Source of the DNA: Bowmanella dokdonensis
GTDB taxonomy: Bacteria > Pseudomonadota > Gammaproteobacteria > Enterobacterales > Alteromonadaceae
Direction of reading: 5' to 3'
DNA: 64,000 bases
NCBI RefSeq assembly: GCF_017254865.1
Contig: NZ_JAFKCV010000013.1
Span: 51,513 to 115,512 of the forward strand
Under the pieces are notes generated by a model. It worked only from the letters and a program-made list of their open reading frames with translations, made no database searches and was not told where the DNA came from. Of the stretch, positions 47,346-56,963 are shown in pieces; positions within the stretch are counted from its first letter, which is position 1; each line of letters opens with the position of its first letter. The translations under genes and the position numbers were made by a program.

Positions 47346-47374
47346 TCTTTTTTGTCACATCGTCCGTAATGAAT
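47343..47374 (+). promoter_or_regulatory. Candidate autoregulated ECF promoter of rpoE-chrR
   Basis: TGATCT (47343-47348), 16 nt, then CGTAAT (47365-47370) followed by GAAT, 28 nt before the sigma-factor ATG. It matches the boxes upstream of the divergent operon at 46656-46682. The -35 overlaps the stop region of the LON-domain gene. Confidence 0.7.
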
Positions 47375-47402
47375 TGCAATGTAAAAAATCGGCGGTGGAC
47401 TC

Positions 47403-48017
47403 ATGCTAGTTGGGATTCAATTGGAAGACAGACAGACCCGGACTTCTGTGCCCTTTGAAGTGGTAGAGGAAATGGCTGGTTACCTGCAAGCCGTGGCCTT
47501 GCGTCGTTGTCAACGTTCCTTTTCCAAGCTCTTCAGCCATTTTGCTCCCCGCTTGCGTTCTTATGCGTTGAAGCAGATGGGCAACGAAGCCCAGGCGATG
47601 GAGCTGGTGCAGGAGACCCTGGCAAATGTATGGCAGAAGGCGCACCTGTTCGACGTGGACAAAGGGACTCCCTCTACCTGGATTTTCACCATCGCCAGAA
47701 ATATCCGCTTTGATATGTTGCGCAAGCAGCGCAACCGTAAGGAAGATATCTGCTCGGAGGATTTGTGGCCCGTCCTCTGTGAACAGACAGCATCACCGGG
47801 AGAAATCAGCCTGGATCACCAAATGACGCTGCAGCAGGTTGGTGTGCTGTTTGAAAGTCTGCCGGAAAAGCAGCGGCTGGTGATTGAGGCCATTTACATT
47901 GAAGGCAAGTCCCAACAGGAAGTGGCTGACGATTTGGAGATTCCTCTTGGCACCGTCAAATCCAGAACAAGGCTGGCGCTGCAAAGACTCAAAGAGATGT
48001 TGGATCAAGATGATTAA
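47403..48017 (+). CDS. rpoE: ECF sigma factor, ChrR-associated (RpoE/SigE type)
   Basis: A 204-residue sigma-70-family factor with regions 2 and 4 only: region 2 QRSFSKLFSHFAPRLRSYALKQMG, ELVQETLANVWQKAHLFD and TWIFTIARNIRFDMLRKQR; region 4 LPEKQRLVIEAIYIEGKSQQ with IPLGTVKSRTRLALQRLKEM. The downstream partner is a ChrR anti-sigma, so it belongs to the ECF group of Rhodobacter SigE, which responds to singlet oxygen and related stress. It should direct transcription of its own operon and of the eight-gene operon ending at 40696. The 3' end overlaps chrR by 8 nt. Confidence 0.92.
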   Translation: MLVGIQLEDRQTRTSVPFEVVEEMAGYLQAVALRRCQRSFSKLFSHFAPRLRSYALKQMGNEAQAMELVQETLANVWQKAHLFDVDKGTPSTWIFTIARNIRFDMLRKQRNRKEDICSEDLWPVLCEQTASPGEISLDHQMTLQQVGVLFESLPEKQRLVIEAIYIEGKSQQEVADDLEIPLGTVKSRTRLALQRLKEMLDQDD

Positions 48018-48669
48018 GTTACACCCTAGTTATGCTCAATTGGAACGATATGTCGAAGGTTCCTGTAACGCCGGTGAAGGCCTGATTGTTTCAGCCCATC
48101 TGGACATGTGTTTGCAATGTCGCAGCAAGGTGACTGAGATGGAGAATTCGCTGGCAGATAAAATGCTGGCCAATCAGGTGCCCCTGGATCCCGCTTATGC
48201 AGAGATGTGCAGGAAAATTGTCGAGTTACCGGCTGAGATAGGTGGCACACCTGCCCTGCATCAGACTCTGGAGCTGGACGGCAGGCAGTTTACTTTGCCC
48301 CGAGCCTTGCGCCGTTATGCCAGCCAGATTAACGGCTGGTCGCATATGGTGGGTAAGTTGTGGCAGGCCAGGGTGGACCTGGGTATTGATGGGCGCGCGG
48401 ATTTTATCTATATGGAGAAAGGCGGCAGTGTTCCGGAACATACTCACAGGGGCAGTGAGCTGACCCTGGTGCTGGATGGGGAGTTTTCTGACGGATTACG
48501 TGACTATGACACCGGTGACTTTATTTTATGTGATGGTCGGCATACCCATATGCCTCATACTGACGCAGACGAGGGGTGCCTGGTGTTCAGCATAGTGGAT
48601 CAGCCTTTACACTTCACATCCGGGCTGGCGCGATTGCTCAATCCTTTCAGTCATTTATTCTTCAAATAA
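48010..48669 (+). CDS. chrR: ChrR-type zinc-binding anti-sigma factor
   Basis: A 219-residue anti-sigma protein. The N-terminal zinc anti-sigma domain has H5, H30, C34 and C37 (SAHLDMCLQC). The C-terminal cupin domain (about 110-200) has PEHTHRGSELTLVL and GRHTHMPHTD, the metal-binding His set needed for the singlet-oxygen response in Rhodobacter ChrR. It holds the sigma factor inactive until stress causes its release or degradation. ATG 48010 overlaps the sigma gene by 8 nt, assuring near-stoichiometric translation. The family usually ends near this length. Confidence 0.93.
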   Translation: MIKLHPSYAQLERYVEGSCNAGEGLIVSAHLDMCLQCRSKVTEMENSLADKMLANQVPLDPAYAEMCRKIVELPAEIGGTPALHQTLELDGRQFTLPRALRRYASQINGWSHMVGKLWQARVDLGIDGRADFIYMEKGGSVPEHTHRGSELTLVLDGEFSDGLRDYDTGDFILCDGRHTHMPHTDADEGCLVFSIVDQPLHFTSGLARLLNPFSHLFFK

Positions 48670-48694
48670 AAAAGCGCCAGGGGGCGCTTTTTTT
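48668..48694. terminator. Bidirectional terminator between chrR and bamD
   Basis: A-run, stem GCGCC/GGCGC with an AGGG loop, T-run. It sits between two convergent genes and can serve both strands. Confidence 0.88.
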
Positions 48695-48709
48695 AATCGG
48701 CATTACCGT

Positions 48710-49483
48710 TCAGCTTGCGTAGGGGCTGTCCGGGAAGTTCAACTTCAGAGTCTGCAACACATGAGCTTTCAGCTCGGGTAGTTTCAACTGGTCGTAACAC
48801 TCCACCATCAATTCCAGCGCTTCCTTGAGATGAGGTGAGTCAGGGAAATACTCCAGCACATACTGGCCCCGGTTGGCTGCCGCGACATAAGCCTGACGCT
48901 TCATGTAGTAACGGGCAATGGCAAGCTCATACTTGGCCAGCCGATCCTTGATAAACAGCATACGCTTCTGGGCGTCTGCAGCATACTTGCTGTCCGGATA
49001 CTTTTCGATCAACTGGCGAAAATCCTTGAATGCTTCCCTGGCCTTGGATGGATCCCGGTCGGCTCTGTCGATGCCAACAAAATCCTGAAAAAGGTTTGAG
49101 TCTGCATCCATATTGACCAGACCCCGCATATAATGGGCATAGTCGATGTCTGCATGGTTGGGGTTCAGACGCAGAAATCTATCGATAGTGGCCAGGGCCT
49201 GATCCGTATTTCGGGTTTTGTAATAGGAATAAATAAGGTCGAGCTGAACCTGATGCGACAGGGGGCCAAAAGGATATCGGGAGTCCAGGGCGCTGAGGGT
49301 CGTGGCTGCGGCGTTGAAGTTACCGTTCTCCATATTTTCCTTGGCTTTCTCATACAGCATCTGGGGACCCTGGTTAACCAGCGCCAATTCGTCCTCTTCG
49401 GGGGAAGACGAGCAGGCGGAAAGTAGGAGAGCGCCGGTAATCAATATTGTTTGGGGGATAAATCTTCTGTTCATAAGGCTCAT
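48710..49483 (-). CDS. bamD: Outer membrane assembly lipoprotein BamD
   Basis: Essential lipoprotein of the BAM complex that inserts beta-barrel proteins. The 257-residue protein has a lipobox LLLSAC and five TPR-like repeats. SRYPFGPLSHQVQLDLIYSYYK, RFLRLNPNHADIDYAHYMRGL and KDRLAKYELAIARYYMKRQA match E. coli BamD closely. Start MSLMNRRF at 49483; Met 49474 is an alternative with slightly better spacing to GAG. It is divergent from rluD, as in many Gammaproteobacteria. Confidence 0.95.
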   Translation of the reverse strand: MSLMNRRFIPQTILITGALLLSACSSSPEEDELALVNQGPQMLYEKAKENMENGNFNAAATTLSALDSRYPFGPLSHQVQLDLIYSYYKTRNTDQALATIDRFLRLNPNHADIDYAHYMRGLVNMDADSNLFQDFVGIDRADRDPSKAREAFKDFRQLIEKYPDSKYAADAQKRMLFIKDRLAKYELAIARYYMKRQAYVAAANRGQYVLEYFPDSPHLKEALELMVECYDQLKLPELKAHVLQTLKLNFPDSPYAS

Positions 49484-49698
49484 TATATTATCGCGATTCT
49501 GCCGGGGGGAAAAATCCGCTAGAATAGACACCCGATTTCCTAATAAGTGCCCGTAAAATCATCGCATTCTACCCGACTGTGGGTGGCTATGCACATGATA
49601 TTCCCGTCCAATACCCCAGCGGAATTGGGTGGGCGGATTTCCCTTTGTGCTAGACGGCGGCTAGCCAGGGTCACGCTGCAGCCCGCCTGTGTCTTTTC

Positions 49699-50673
49699 AT
49701 GCATAAGAAAATTGAGTTACAAGCTGTTGTTCCGGATGAGCTGATAGGTAAACGTCTTGACCAGATTCTGGCCGAGTTGTTTGCCGACTATTCCCGTTCG
49801 CGCATCAAGGAATGGATTCTCGCCGGCCAGGTCCGGCTCGACGGCAAAGTGGTGGATAAGCCAAGGGAAAAACTGCTGGGTGGCGAAGAAGTTGAGATCA
49901 AGGCCAGCATTGAAGTATCCCAGCAACACCAGGCGGAAAAAATTACCCTGGATATCCAGTACGAAGATGAGCATATCCTTATACTGAACAAGCCGGCGGA
50001 CCTGGTGGTTCATCCCGGCGCTGGCAATGCCAGTGGCACGCTGCTCAATGCTCTGCTCAGTCATGTGCCGGGTATTGGGGCTGTCCCCCGGGCGGGTATT
50101 GTTCACCGGCTGGACAAGGACACCACGGGTCTGATGGTGGTGGCCAAGACCATACCCGCGCAGACCAGTCTGGTGGAACAGTTGCAGGCCAGGGAAATTA
50201 GCCGTGAGTACGAAGCCGTGGTTAATGGCACCATGGTGGCCGGCGGTTCGGTGGATGAGCCTATTGGCCGGCATGAAACCAAGCGTACCAGTATGGCGGT
50301 GAGGATGAACGGTAAGCCGGCGCTGACGCATTACCGGGTAATGCAGAAGTTTCGTGCCCATACCCATTTACGGCTGAAGCTGGAAACAGGGCGTACCCAT
50401 CAGATTCGGGTGCATATGGCCTATCTGCATCACCCTCTGGTTGGCGATCCTCTCTATGGTGGCCGGCCTCGCCCTCCCAAAGGGGCCAGTGAGTCGTTAA
50501 GACAGATGCTCAGGGATTTCTCCAGACAGGCACTGCATGCGGCGCAACTGGAACTGGCCCATCCGGTGACGGGGGATTGGATGAGTTGGCAGGTTCCGAT
50601 CCCGCAGGATATGGTGGATTTACTGGCGGCGTTAAAGCAGGACGACAAAGAGCATGACCAGGGCTGGGACTGA
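49699..50673 (+). CDS. rluD: 23S rRNA pseudouridine synthase RluD
   Basis: Forms pseudouridines 1911, 1915 and 1917 in helix 69 of 23S rRNA. The 324-residue protein has an N-terminal S4 domain (KRLDQILAELFADYSRSRIKEW) and a catalytic domain with the active Asp in GIVHRLDKDTTGLMVVAKT, also LKLETGRTHQIRVHMAYL and HPLVGDPLYGG. pgeF overlaps the 3' end by 20 nt. Confidence 0.95.
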   Translation: MHKKIELQAVVPDELIGKRLDQILAELFADYSRSRIKEWILAGQVRLDGKVVDKPREKLLGGEEVEIKASIEVSQQHQAEKITLDIQYEDEHILILNKPADLVVHPGAGNASGTLLNALLSHVPGIGAVPRAGIVHRLDKDTTGLMVVAKTIPAQTSLVEQLQAREISREYEAVVNGTMVAGGSVDEPIGRHETKRTSMAVRMNGKPALTHYRVMQKFRAHTHLRLKLETGRTHQIRVHMAYLHHPLVGDPLYGGRPRPPKGASESLRQMLRDFSRQALHAAQLELAHPVTGDWMSWQVPIPQDMVDLLAALKQDDKEHDQGWD

Positions 50674-51391
50674 GCACTTCATTTATCCTGACTGGCCCGC
50701 ACCGAAATCTGTGCAGGCTTTCTGTTCGACCCGCCAGGGGGGCAGAAGTCAGGCTCCCTTCGACAGTTTTAATATGGGATTGCATGTCGGTGATGACCCG
50801 CAGCACGTGCAGGACAATCGTCAGCAGTTGCCGGAGCATCAGCAGATTGTCTGGCTGAGTCAGGTTCATGGTAACCGGGTTGTCCGGTTGACCCGGGGCA
50901 GTGAACAGGATCAGCAGGCTGATGCCGCCTTTTCTGTCATGCCAGGAGTAACCTGTGCTGTGATGACAGCAGACTGCCTGCCGGTACTTTTTTGTCATAA
51001 GTTCGGCCATGCTGTGGCTGCCGCCCATGCAGGTTGGCGCGGACTGGCTGCGGGGGTACTGGAAAACACCCTGAAAAACCTGCCTGGCGGTGCGGGTGAC
51101 TATCTGGCTTGGTTGGGACCGGCCATTAGCGCCAAATCCTTTGTAGTGGGGGAAGATGTAAAGTCAGCTTTTCCCGCTCAGCAAAAGGCATTTAAACTTC
51201 ATCCACAGATGTCTCATAAGTACCTGGCCGATATTTATCAGATCGCCAGACACAAACTCCAGGTAGCAGGATTACAGGAAATCTATGGGGGCGGTTTCTG
51301 TACTTACACCGACAAAGAGCGATTTTACTCTTATCGACGTGATGGTCAGACGGGCAGGATGGTCAGCGCCATCTGGTTGACAGAACTCTAA
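50654..51391 (+). CDS. pgeF: Peptidoglycan editing factor PgeF (YfiH, laccase-domain protein)
   Basis: A 245-residue protein of the YfiH/Cu-oxidoreductase domain. Motifs: SQVHGNRVV (His), MTADCLPVLFC (Cys) and AAAHAGWRGLAAGVL (His) form the metal site. In E. coli it removes L-Ser mis-incorporated into peptidoglycan precursors. It overlaps rluD by 20 nt, a widely conserved pair, and is followed by clpB. Confidence 0.93.
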   Translation: MTRAGTEHFIYPDWPAPKSVQAFCSTRQGGRSQAPFDSFNMGLHVGDDPQHVQDNRQQLPEHQQIVWLSQVHGNRVVRLTRGSEQDQQADAAFSVMPGVTCAVMTADCLPVLFCHKFGHAVAAAHAGWRGLAAGVLENTLKNLPGGAGDYLAWLGPAISAKSFVVGEDVKSAFPAQQKAFKLHPQMSHKYLADIYQIARHKLQVAGLQEIYGGGFCTYTDKERFYSYRRDGQTGRMVSAIWLTEL

Positions 51392-51443
51392 TCTGTTAGC
51401 CTTTGTTTGCTTGATCCAGCGCAAGCTTCTTGGCCCACTATGA

Positions 51444-51474
51444 CTTGATTACCAGACGATTCATACCCATAAAT
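51444..51474 (+). promoter_or_regulatory. Candidate sigma-32 (heat-shock) promoter of clpB
   Basis: CTTGATT (51444-51450), 15 nt, then CCCATAAAT (51466-51474), 31 nt before the clpB ATG. This fits the RpoH pattern CTTGAAA-N13-15-CCCATNTA with two mismatches, and clpB is a classical RpoH target. Confidence 0.6.
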
Positions 51475-51505
51475 AGCTCAGTTATGAATGACAGAGGTAG
51501 CTATC

Positions 51506-54076
51506 ATGCGTTTGGATAAAATGACCAGCAAATTTCAGGTCGCCATTTCCGATGCCCAGTCTCTGGCGCTGGGCAGAGATCACCAGTATATCGAACCCGC
51601 CCACCTGATGATGGCGTTAATGAACCAGGAAGGAGGATCGGTCCGACCCTTGATGGATCAAGCCGGGGTCAATAACAATGCCCTGCGTTCTGCTCTGTCT
51701 GAAATTATCGAACGCCTGCCAAAAGTCCAGGGCGTAGGCGGCGACGTGCAGTTGGGCAAAGACACAGCTGTGCTGCTTAACCTGTGCGACAAGATTGCCC
51801 AGAAACGCAAAGATGACTACATCACATCGGAGATTTTTGTTCTGGCTGCGTTGCAGGACAAGGGCCGTTTAGGGGAAACCCTTCGACAGTTGGGGCTCAC
51901 TGATAACAAAGTCGAAGAGGCCATAGAGAAACTGCGGGGTGGTCAGAAAGTGACCGATCCTAACGCTGAAGATGTGCGCCAGGCGCTGGAAAAATTCACT
52001 ACTGACCTTACCGAAAGGGCCGAGCAGGGCAAGCTTGATCCGGTCATTGGTCGCGATGAGGAGATTCGCCGGACCATCCAGGTTTTGCAACGCCGGACCA
52101 AGAACAACCCGGTGCTGATTGGTGAGCCTGGAGTGGGCAAAACTGCCATTGTAGAAGGTTTGGCACAGCGAATTGTCAATGCAGAGGTACCTGAAGGGTT
52201 GAAAAACAAACGGGTGCTGTCATTGGATATGGGCGCACTGGTGGCTGGAGCCAAGTACCGGGGGGAGTTTGAAGAACGTCTCAAAGCGGTACTAAATGAA
52301 CTGGCCAAGGAAGAGGGCAGAGTGATCCTCTTTATCGATGAATTACATACCATGGTCGGGGCAGGAAAGGGCGAAGGGGCCATGGATGCGGGCAATATGC
52401 TCAAACCGGCCCTTGCCAGGGGCGAGCTGCACTGTGTGGGAGCCACTACGCTGGATGAATATCGCCAATATATTGAAAAAGATGCAGCGTTGGAGCGGCG
52501 TTTCCAGAAAGTGCTGGTGGATGAGCCTTCCGTGGAGGACACCATTGCTATCCTGCGCGGCCTGAAGGAGCGATACGAGTTGCATCATTCGGTTAATATT
52601 ACCGACCCGGCTATAGTCGCAGCGGCATCCTTGTCGCATCGCTACATCAGTGATCGGCAATTACCGGATAAGGCCATCGATCTTATTGATGAAGCGGCCT
52701 CTAGCATCCGCCTGCAGATTGACTCGAAGCCGGAAGAGATGGACAGGCTTGAGCGTCGCATTATTCAGCTCAAACTTGAGGAGCAGGCGCTGGCCAAGGA
52801 AACCGATGACGCCAGCCATAAAAGGCTGGAGCTGATAGAGCAGGAGCGGGAACAGCTTGAAATAAAGTTCAAGGAGCTGGAAAAGTTATGGCTGGCGGAA
52901 AAAGAGGCCATGCAGGGGACTCAGCATATCAAGTCGGAACTGGAACAGGCCAAGCTTGATCTGGAGATCGCTCGTCGCGCCGGCGATCTCAGCCGGATGT
53001 CCGAACTGCAGTATGGACGTATCCCGGAACTGGAACGTCGCCTGGAGCGGGCCGATGAGTCCGAAGCTCAGGAAACCAAGTTACTGAAGAATAAAGTCAC
53101 GGATGAGGAAATTGCCGATGTCCTGTCACGCTGGACCGGCATCCCGGTATCCAGGATGCTTGAGGGAGAGCGGGAAAAACTGTTGCGTATGGAGCAGGCA
53201 CTGCAGAGGCGAGTGGTGGGCCAGGGAGAAGCGGTAAATGCCGTCTCCAATGCCATTCGGCGTTCCCGTGCCGGCTTGGCAGACCCTAACCGGCCCATTG
53301 GTTCCTTTTTGTTTCTGGGGCCAACCGGAGTGGGAAAAACAGAACTCTGTAAGGCATTGGCCGAATTCTTATTCGATACCCAGGATGCAATAGTCCGTAT
53401 CGACATGTCGGAGTTTATGGAGAAGCACTCAGTTTCCAGGCTGGTGGGTGCACCCCCAGGCTATGTGGGCTACGAAGAAGGTGGTTACCTCACCGAGGCA
53501 GTAAGACGCAAGCCATATTCTGTGGTGCTGCTGGATGAGGTGGAGAAGGCTCATCCGGATGTCTTTAATATTCTGTTGCAGGTGTTGGATGATGGTCGGC
53601 TGACAGATGGCCAGGGGCGCACGGTGGATTTCAAAAACACCGTGGTCATCATGACCTCAAATCTCGGCTCTGACGTTATTCAGGATAAGCATCAGGAAAG
53701 TCAATACGAAGAAATGAAACGACTGGTTATGACGGTGGTCAGCCAGCATTTTCGTCCGGAGTTTATCAACCGCATCGATGATACGGTCGTCTTCCATCCA
53801 TTGGGCCATGATCAGATTAAGGCTATCGCTGAGATTCAACTCAGTGCATTAACCAAACGACTGGCTGAAAAGGGCTATCGACTGGAATTGAGCGCCGCAG
53901 CGTTGGACAAACTGGCTGACGCGGGATTCGATCCTGTTTATGGGGCACGGCCATTGAAGCGTGCGATTCAAAGTCAGATAGAAAATCCGCTGGCTCAGAA
54001 GCTACTGGCTGGTGATATCCTGCCAGAGTCAGTTGTTCAGGTTGATGTATCAGACTCTGGATTCACCATAGCATGA
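51506..54076 (+). CDS. clpB: ClpB disaggregase (Hsp100)
   Basis: ATP-dependent chaperone that rescues aggregated proteins with DnaK. The 856-residue protein is one residue shorter than E. coli ClpB. It has the N-domain, AAA1 with Walker A GEPGVGKT and Walker B ILFIDELH, the middle coiled coil (about 400-530, Glu/Leu/Lys-rich), and AAA2 with [12 protein letters not shown] and [11 protein letters not shown]. Start [11 protein letters not shown] at 51506, with AGGTAGC upstream. ATG 51488 is in frame but 18 nt longer. A sigma-32-like promoter precedes it. Confidence 0.97.
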   Translation: MRLDKMTSKFQVAISDAQSLALGRDHQYIEPAHLMMALMNQEGGSVRPLMDQAGVNNNALRSALSEIIERLPKVQGVGGDVQLGKDTAVLLNLCDKIAQKRKDDYITSEIFVLAALQDKGRLGETLRQLGLTDNKVEEAIEKLRGGQKVTDPNAEDVRQALEKFTTDLTERAEQGKLDPVIGRDEEIRRTIQVLQRRTKNNPVLIGEPGVGKTAIVEGLAQRIVNAEVPEGLKNKRVLSLDMGALVAGAKYRGEFEERLKAVLNELAKEEGRVILFIDELHTMVGAGKGEGAMDAGNMLKPALARGELHCVGATTLDEYRQYIEKDAALERRFQKVLVDEPSVEDTIAILRGLKERYELHHSVNITDPAIVAAASLSHRYISDRQLPDKAIDLIDEAASSIRLQIDSKPEEMDRLERRIIQLKLEEQALAKETDDASHKRLELIEQEREQLEIKFKELEKLWLAEKEAMQGTQHIKSELEQAKLDLEIARRAGDLSRMSELQYGRIPELERRLERADESEAQETKLLKNKVTDEEIADVLSRWTGIPVSRMLEGEREKLLRMEQALQRRVVGQGEAVNAVSNAIRRSRAGLADPNRPIGSFLFLGPTGVGKTELCKALAEFLFDTQDAIVRIDMSEFMEKHSVSRLVGAPPGYVGYEEGGYLTEAVRRKPYSVVLLDEVEKAHPDVFNILLQVLDDGRLTDGQGRTVDFKNTVVIMTSNLGSDVIQDKHQESQYEEMKRLVMTVVSQHFRPEFINRIDDTVVFHPLGHDQIKAIAEIQLSALTKRLAEKGYRLELSAAALDKLADAGFDPVYGARPLKRAIQSQIENPLAQKLLAGDILPESVVQVDVSDSGFTIA

Positions 54077-54081
54077 TGCGA

Positions 54082-54105
54082 AAGCAGGGCCATATGGCCC
54101 TGCTT
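54082..54105. repeat. Perfect 24-bp palindrome between clpB and the TPR gene
   Basis: AAGCAGGGCCAT and its exact inverse complement lie back to back (54082-54105) in the 37-nt gap between convergent stops. It forms a strong hairpin. T-runs are poor on both sides, so it is a probable bidirectional terminator or transcript-stabilising end. Confidence 0.6.
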
Positions 54106-54113
54106 GTCACGGT

Positions 54114-56903
54114 TTACTGAAGGCTGTTCAGCAGGTCAACGGCCTTCTGATAGCCGGGATAGCTGTTTTCCCGGGTAGCAGCTTGTAGCTGGCTCCTGGC
54201 TTCATCGATACGGTTTAACTTGGCCAGAACATAACCCAGGTGATATCGCACTTCCAGATTGGAGGCATTCATCGAATAGGCGTTGCGAAGATGCGTCAGG
54301 GCCAGACTGTAGCTACCGTTTTGAGCATGGAGCCAACCCAATGTATCGAGCAACGCCGGATTATTTTCCCCTCCCGTTTCCAGCGCTCTGGTGGCTGTCT
54401 GTATTGCTTTGCTCAAATCATATTGCGCATAGATGTTAGCCAGGTTGTTGAGCACGGAAGGATGATTGGCAAACTCTTCTGTAGTCAACAATTTTTCATA
54501 ATGTTGTTGAGCCTGAGGCAACGCGCCACTATCCAGATAACTGTCGCCTAGCAACTTTGTGACCCAATTTGGATAGGCTTGTGACGCCAGGAGGCGCTCG
54601 ACCTGAGTCCGAAACTCTTCACCACCCTGGCCGACTCTGGTCAGCTGGTAAAAACCAACCAATGCCGCAAGGTTTTGGTTGTCAGTTTCCAGGGCCTGCC
54701 GATAGTTCTCAATCGCCGCTGGCCAATCTTTTTCTGCAACGGCAACTTCTGCGCTGAGCAATGCGAGTGGTGAAGGGGCGATGGTTAAGGTGGAGAGTTG
54801 TCTGACCATTTGCTTGGCTTGGGTTAGATCGCCGGCCTTCAACAGTACCCTGGCCAACTGTACTTTGCCGTCGATGTCATCGGGAGAGATGGATTGGGCG
54901 CGTTCCAGACTGACACGGGCTCCGGACAGATCGCCAGCCTTGAGTTGTTCAGTTGATAGGAACTTGAGCTTTTCAGCAGAGCCCGACCAAAGGTCAGCCA
55001 GAACATCCAGATTATATTGTGCACCTTGCTGATTGCGAAGTGCAGTAAAGACCCTGGCTTGCTGCAACAGATAATCCGCATTAAGGCGGTCCTCCTGGCG
55101 CAACCGGCTGGCAATGGTTGAGGCTTCCTGCCAATGTTCTTGCTGGATATGGACGTTAAGTAGCATTTCCTTTGCCTTCAAATGCTCAGGGTAATAGATC
55201 AACACTTTATTCAGCCATTTCTCGGCTTCTTTCAGATCATTTTTTTGTAGGGCCATGTCTGTAAGGAAGAATAACGTTGATCGGTGCCTGGGGTGACTCT
55301 GCAATATATCTGTGAGAATTGCCGAAGCCTTGGAGGTATCACCTTTCTGTTGGGCCACCCTGGCCAGGTTGAACTTTGCACTTAGGTTTTGTGGAGAAAT
55401 ATTAAGCACTTTGCGAAGTTTCTCTTCCGCCATTTGCAATTGGCCTTCCGCCAAGTCGATTGCAGCGAGCAGATGTAATTTGTCTGTATCCGTTTCTTGA
55501 TCTGTCTTTATTGCCTCGGCCAGTTGGCGCGCTTCGGTCAGCGCACCGGTCTGGAGCAGGAGCTTGCTTTTGAGCAACTGAAATCCTGTACTCTCCTGAG
55601 TCGTCTTAATTCTTTGCACCACATCAAGGGCATCGGTGGACTTGCCCTGTAAATCCAGCAACTTGGCCTGAGTTAACAGCAGCGCAGGAGACTCGCCAAA
55701 CTTTCGCTGCAATGACCTGATGGTTTGCTCTGCCTGAAAGATGTTTTCGTCGTCCAGGTACAAGTCGACCAATGTTAATCCAAGATCCAGATTGGACAGG
55801 ACTTGCCGTTCTCTTTGTCTGAGTAATTGTATCGCCTTGTCTGACTTACCGGCACTGACAAAAGTCATCGCCAGCACTTTCAAGGCAATGTTGTCATTCG
55901 GATGGTCTTCCAGATAAGAGGTCAAAATGGCTTGCGCCGATTCATGGTGCCCCTGCAAGAACTCTGATACACCATAAGCGTAGCGGCTATTGCTGACATA
56001 TAGCTGATCCTTAGGATCCAATGTCGACAGGTTAAGGCTTAGAGCAGCCAGAAGCTCTGCTGCTGCTTTACTCTCTCCCTTACTGGATAGCAGCCATGAC
56101 TTGATTAGATTCGCAGTCGGATCGTTGGGTGATTGTGTCAGGACCATCTCTATATAATTTTCTGCTTCTGCATAATTGGCTAAAGAAAAATGGACTTGAG
56201 CCATGCTGCGCAGTATGACCGGGTCCTGATCGTCCAGATTGAATGCTTTGGTAAAAGCCTGTAGTGCTGCTAACTTTTCACCTTGCAGATAGTGAAGATC
56301 GCCTTTGAGTTGCCAGGTTTTTTCATTGTCAGGGGCAATATTCAATGACTCTTGTACAAGAGCAGCGGCCTTTACATAGTCTTTCTGACTGATATGAAAG
56401 GAAGCTAAGGTGTTTTTTGCCCTGGCATCATTTGGATAGAGCTCATTGGCTGAATTGAATTCTGTATTTGCCAATTCAGCTTTACCCTCCAATAAATAGG
56501 CCTGTCCTCTGAGCAGGTGCCATTCGAACCGTCCGTCTTTGCTGAGTTCAACATAGCGGCTTTCAAGAGCCAGGAGGGGAGCGAGTTTTTTCTGCAGAAT
56601 CAAACTGCTTCCCAACATGGGTAAGACAAGATTCAGGTCTGCGCCCAACTGCAAGGATTCCTGGAATAGCTCCTCGGCGGCGGCAAGGTTTCCGGTATTG
56701 AAGTAGACTTTGCCCAGTAAAATGAGAGAGGGCAGATGAGAGGGACTTTCCTGCAAGGCATTTTTCAGATAAATAAATGCCTCTTCGTTCTTACCTTGGG
56801 TAAAAGCTGACATGGCTGATTCATAGTTTTCAGCTTCGGAAACTGCAAAGGCCTGGTTGCTTATCAGCATTGCCAGGCCTAATAGAGGGTAGAAATGATT
56901 CAT
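54114..56903 (-). CDS. PEP-CTERM system TPR-repeat protein (PrsT-like)
   Basis: A 929-residue secreted protein made almost wholly of TPR-like helices. An N-terminal signal peptide (MNHFYPLLGLAMLISNQAFA) has no lipobox, although the related PrsT family is often described as a lipoprotein. About two dozen 34-residue repeats follow with the usual A-x-x-x-x-P pattern, such as ESLNIAPDNEKTW and KVLIYYPEHLKAK. Size, composition and the two nearby PEP-CTERM genes point to the exosortase/EPS-associated class. Its partner exosortase is not in the window. Its direct role in export or assembly is inferred. Confidence 0.82.
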   Translation of the reverse strand: MNHFYPLLGLAMLISNQAFAVSEAENYESAMSAFTQGKNEEAFIYLKNALQESPSHLPSLILLGKVYFNTGNLAAAEELFQESLQLGADLNLVLPMLGSSLILQKKLAPLLALESRYVELSKDGRFEWHLLRGQAYLLEGKAELANTEFNSANELYPNDARAKNTLASFHISQKDYVKAAALVQESLNIAPDNEKTWQLKGDLHYLQGEKLAALQAFTKAFNLDDQDPVILRSMAQVHFSLANYAEAENYIEMVLTQSPNDPTANLIKSWLLSSKGESKAAAELLAALSLNLSTLDPKDQLYVSNSRYAYGVSEFLQGHHESAQAILTSYLEDHPNDNIALKVLAMTFVSAGKSDKAIQLLRQRERQVLSNLDLGLTLVDLYLDDENIFQAEQTIRSLQRKFGESPALLLTQAKLLDLQGKSTDALDVVQRIKTTQESTGFQLLKSKLLLQTGALTEARQLAEAIKTDQETDTDKLHLLAAIDLAEGQLQMAEEKLRKVLNISPQNLSAKFNLARVAQQKGDTSKASAILTDILQSHPRHRSTLFFLTDMALQKNDLKEAEKWLNKVLIYYPEHLKAKEMLLNVHIQQEHWQEASTIASRLRQEDRLNADYLLQQARVFTALRNQQGAQYNLDVLADLWSGSAEKLKFLSTEQLKAGDLSGARVSLERAQSISPDDIDGKVQLARVLLKAGDLTQAKQMVRQLSTLTIAPSPLALLSAEVAVAEKDWPAAIENYRQALETDNQNLAALVGFYQLTRVGQGGEEFRTQVERLLASQAYPNWVTKLLGDSYLDSGALPQAQQHYEKLLTTEEFANHPSVLNNLANIYAQYDLSKAIQTATRALETGGENNPALLDTLGWLHAQNGSYSLALTHLRNAYSMNASNLEVRYHLGYVLAKLNRIDEARSQLQAATRENSYPGYQKAVDLLNSLQ

Positions 56904-56963
56904 CAGGGTAACAGCTGGGACAAAGTTAAAAATACTTTACCTTCAAACCGTCCGGAATAAAAA

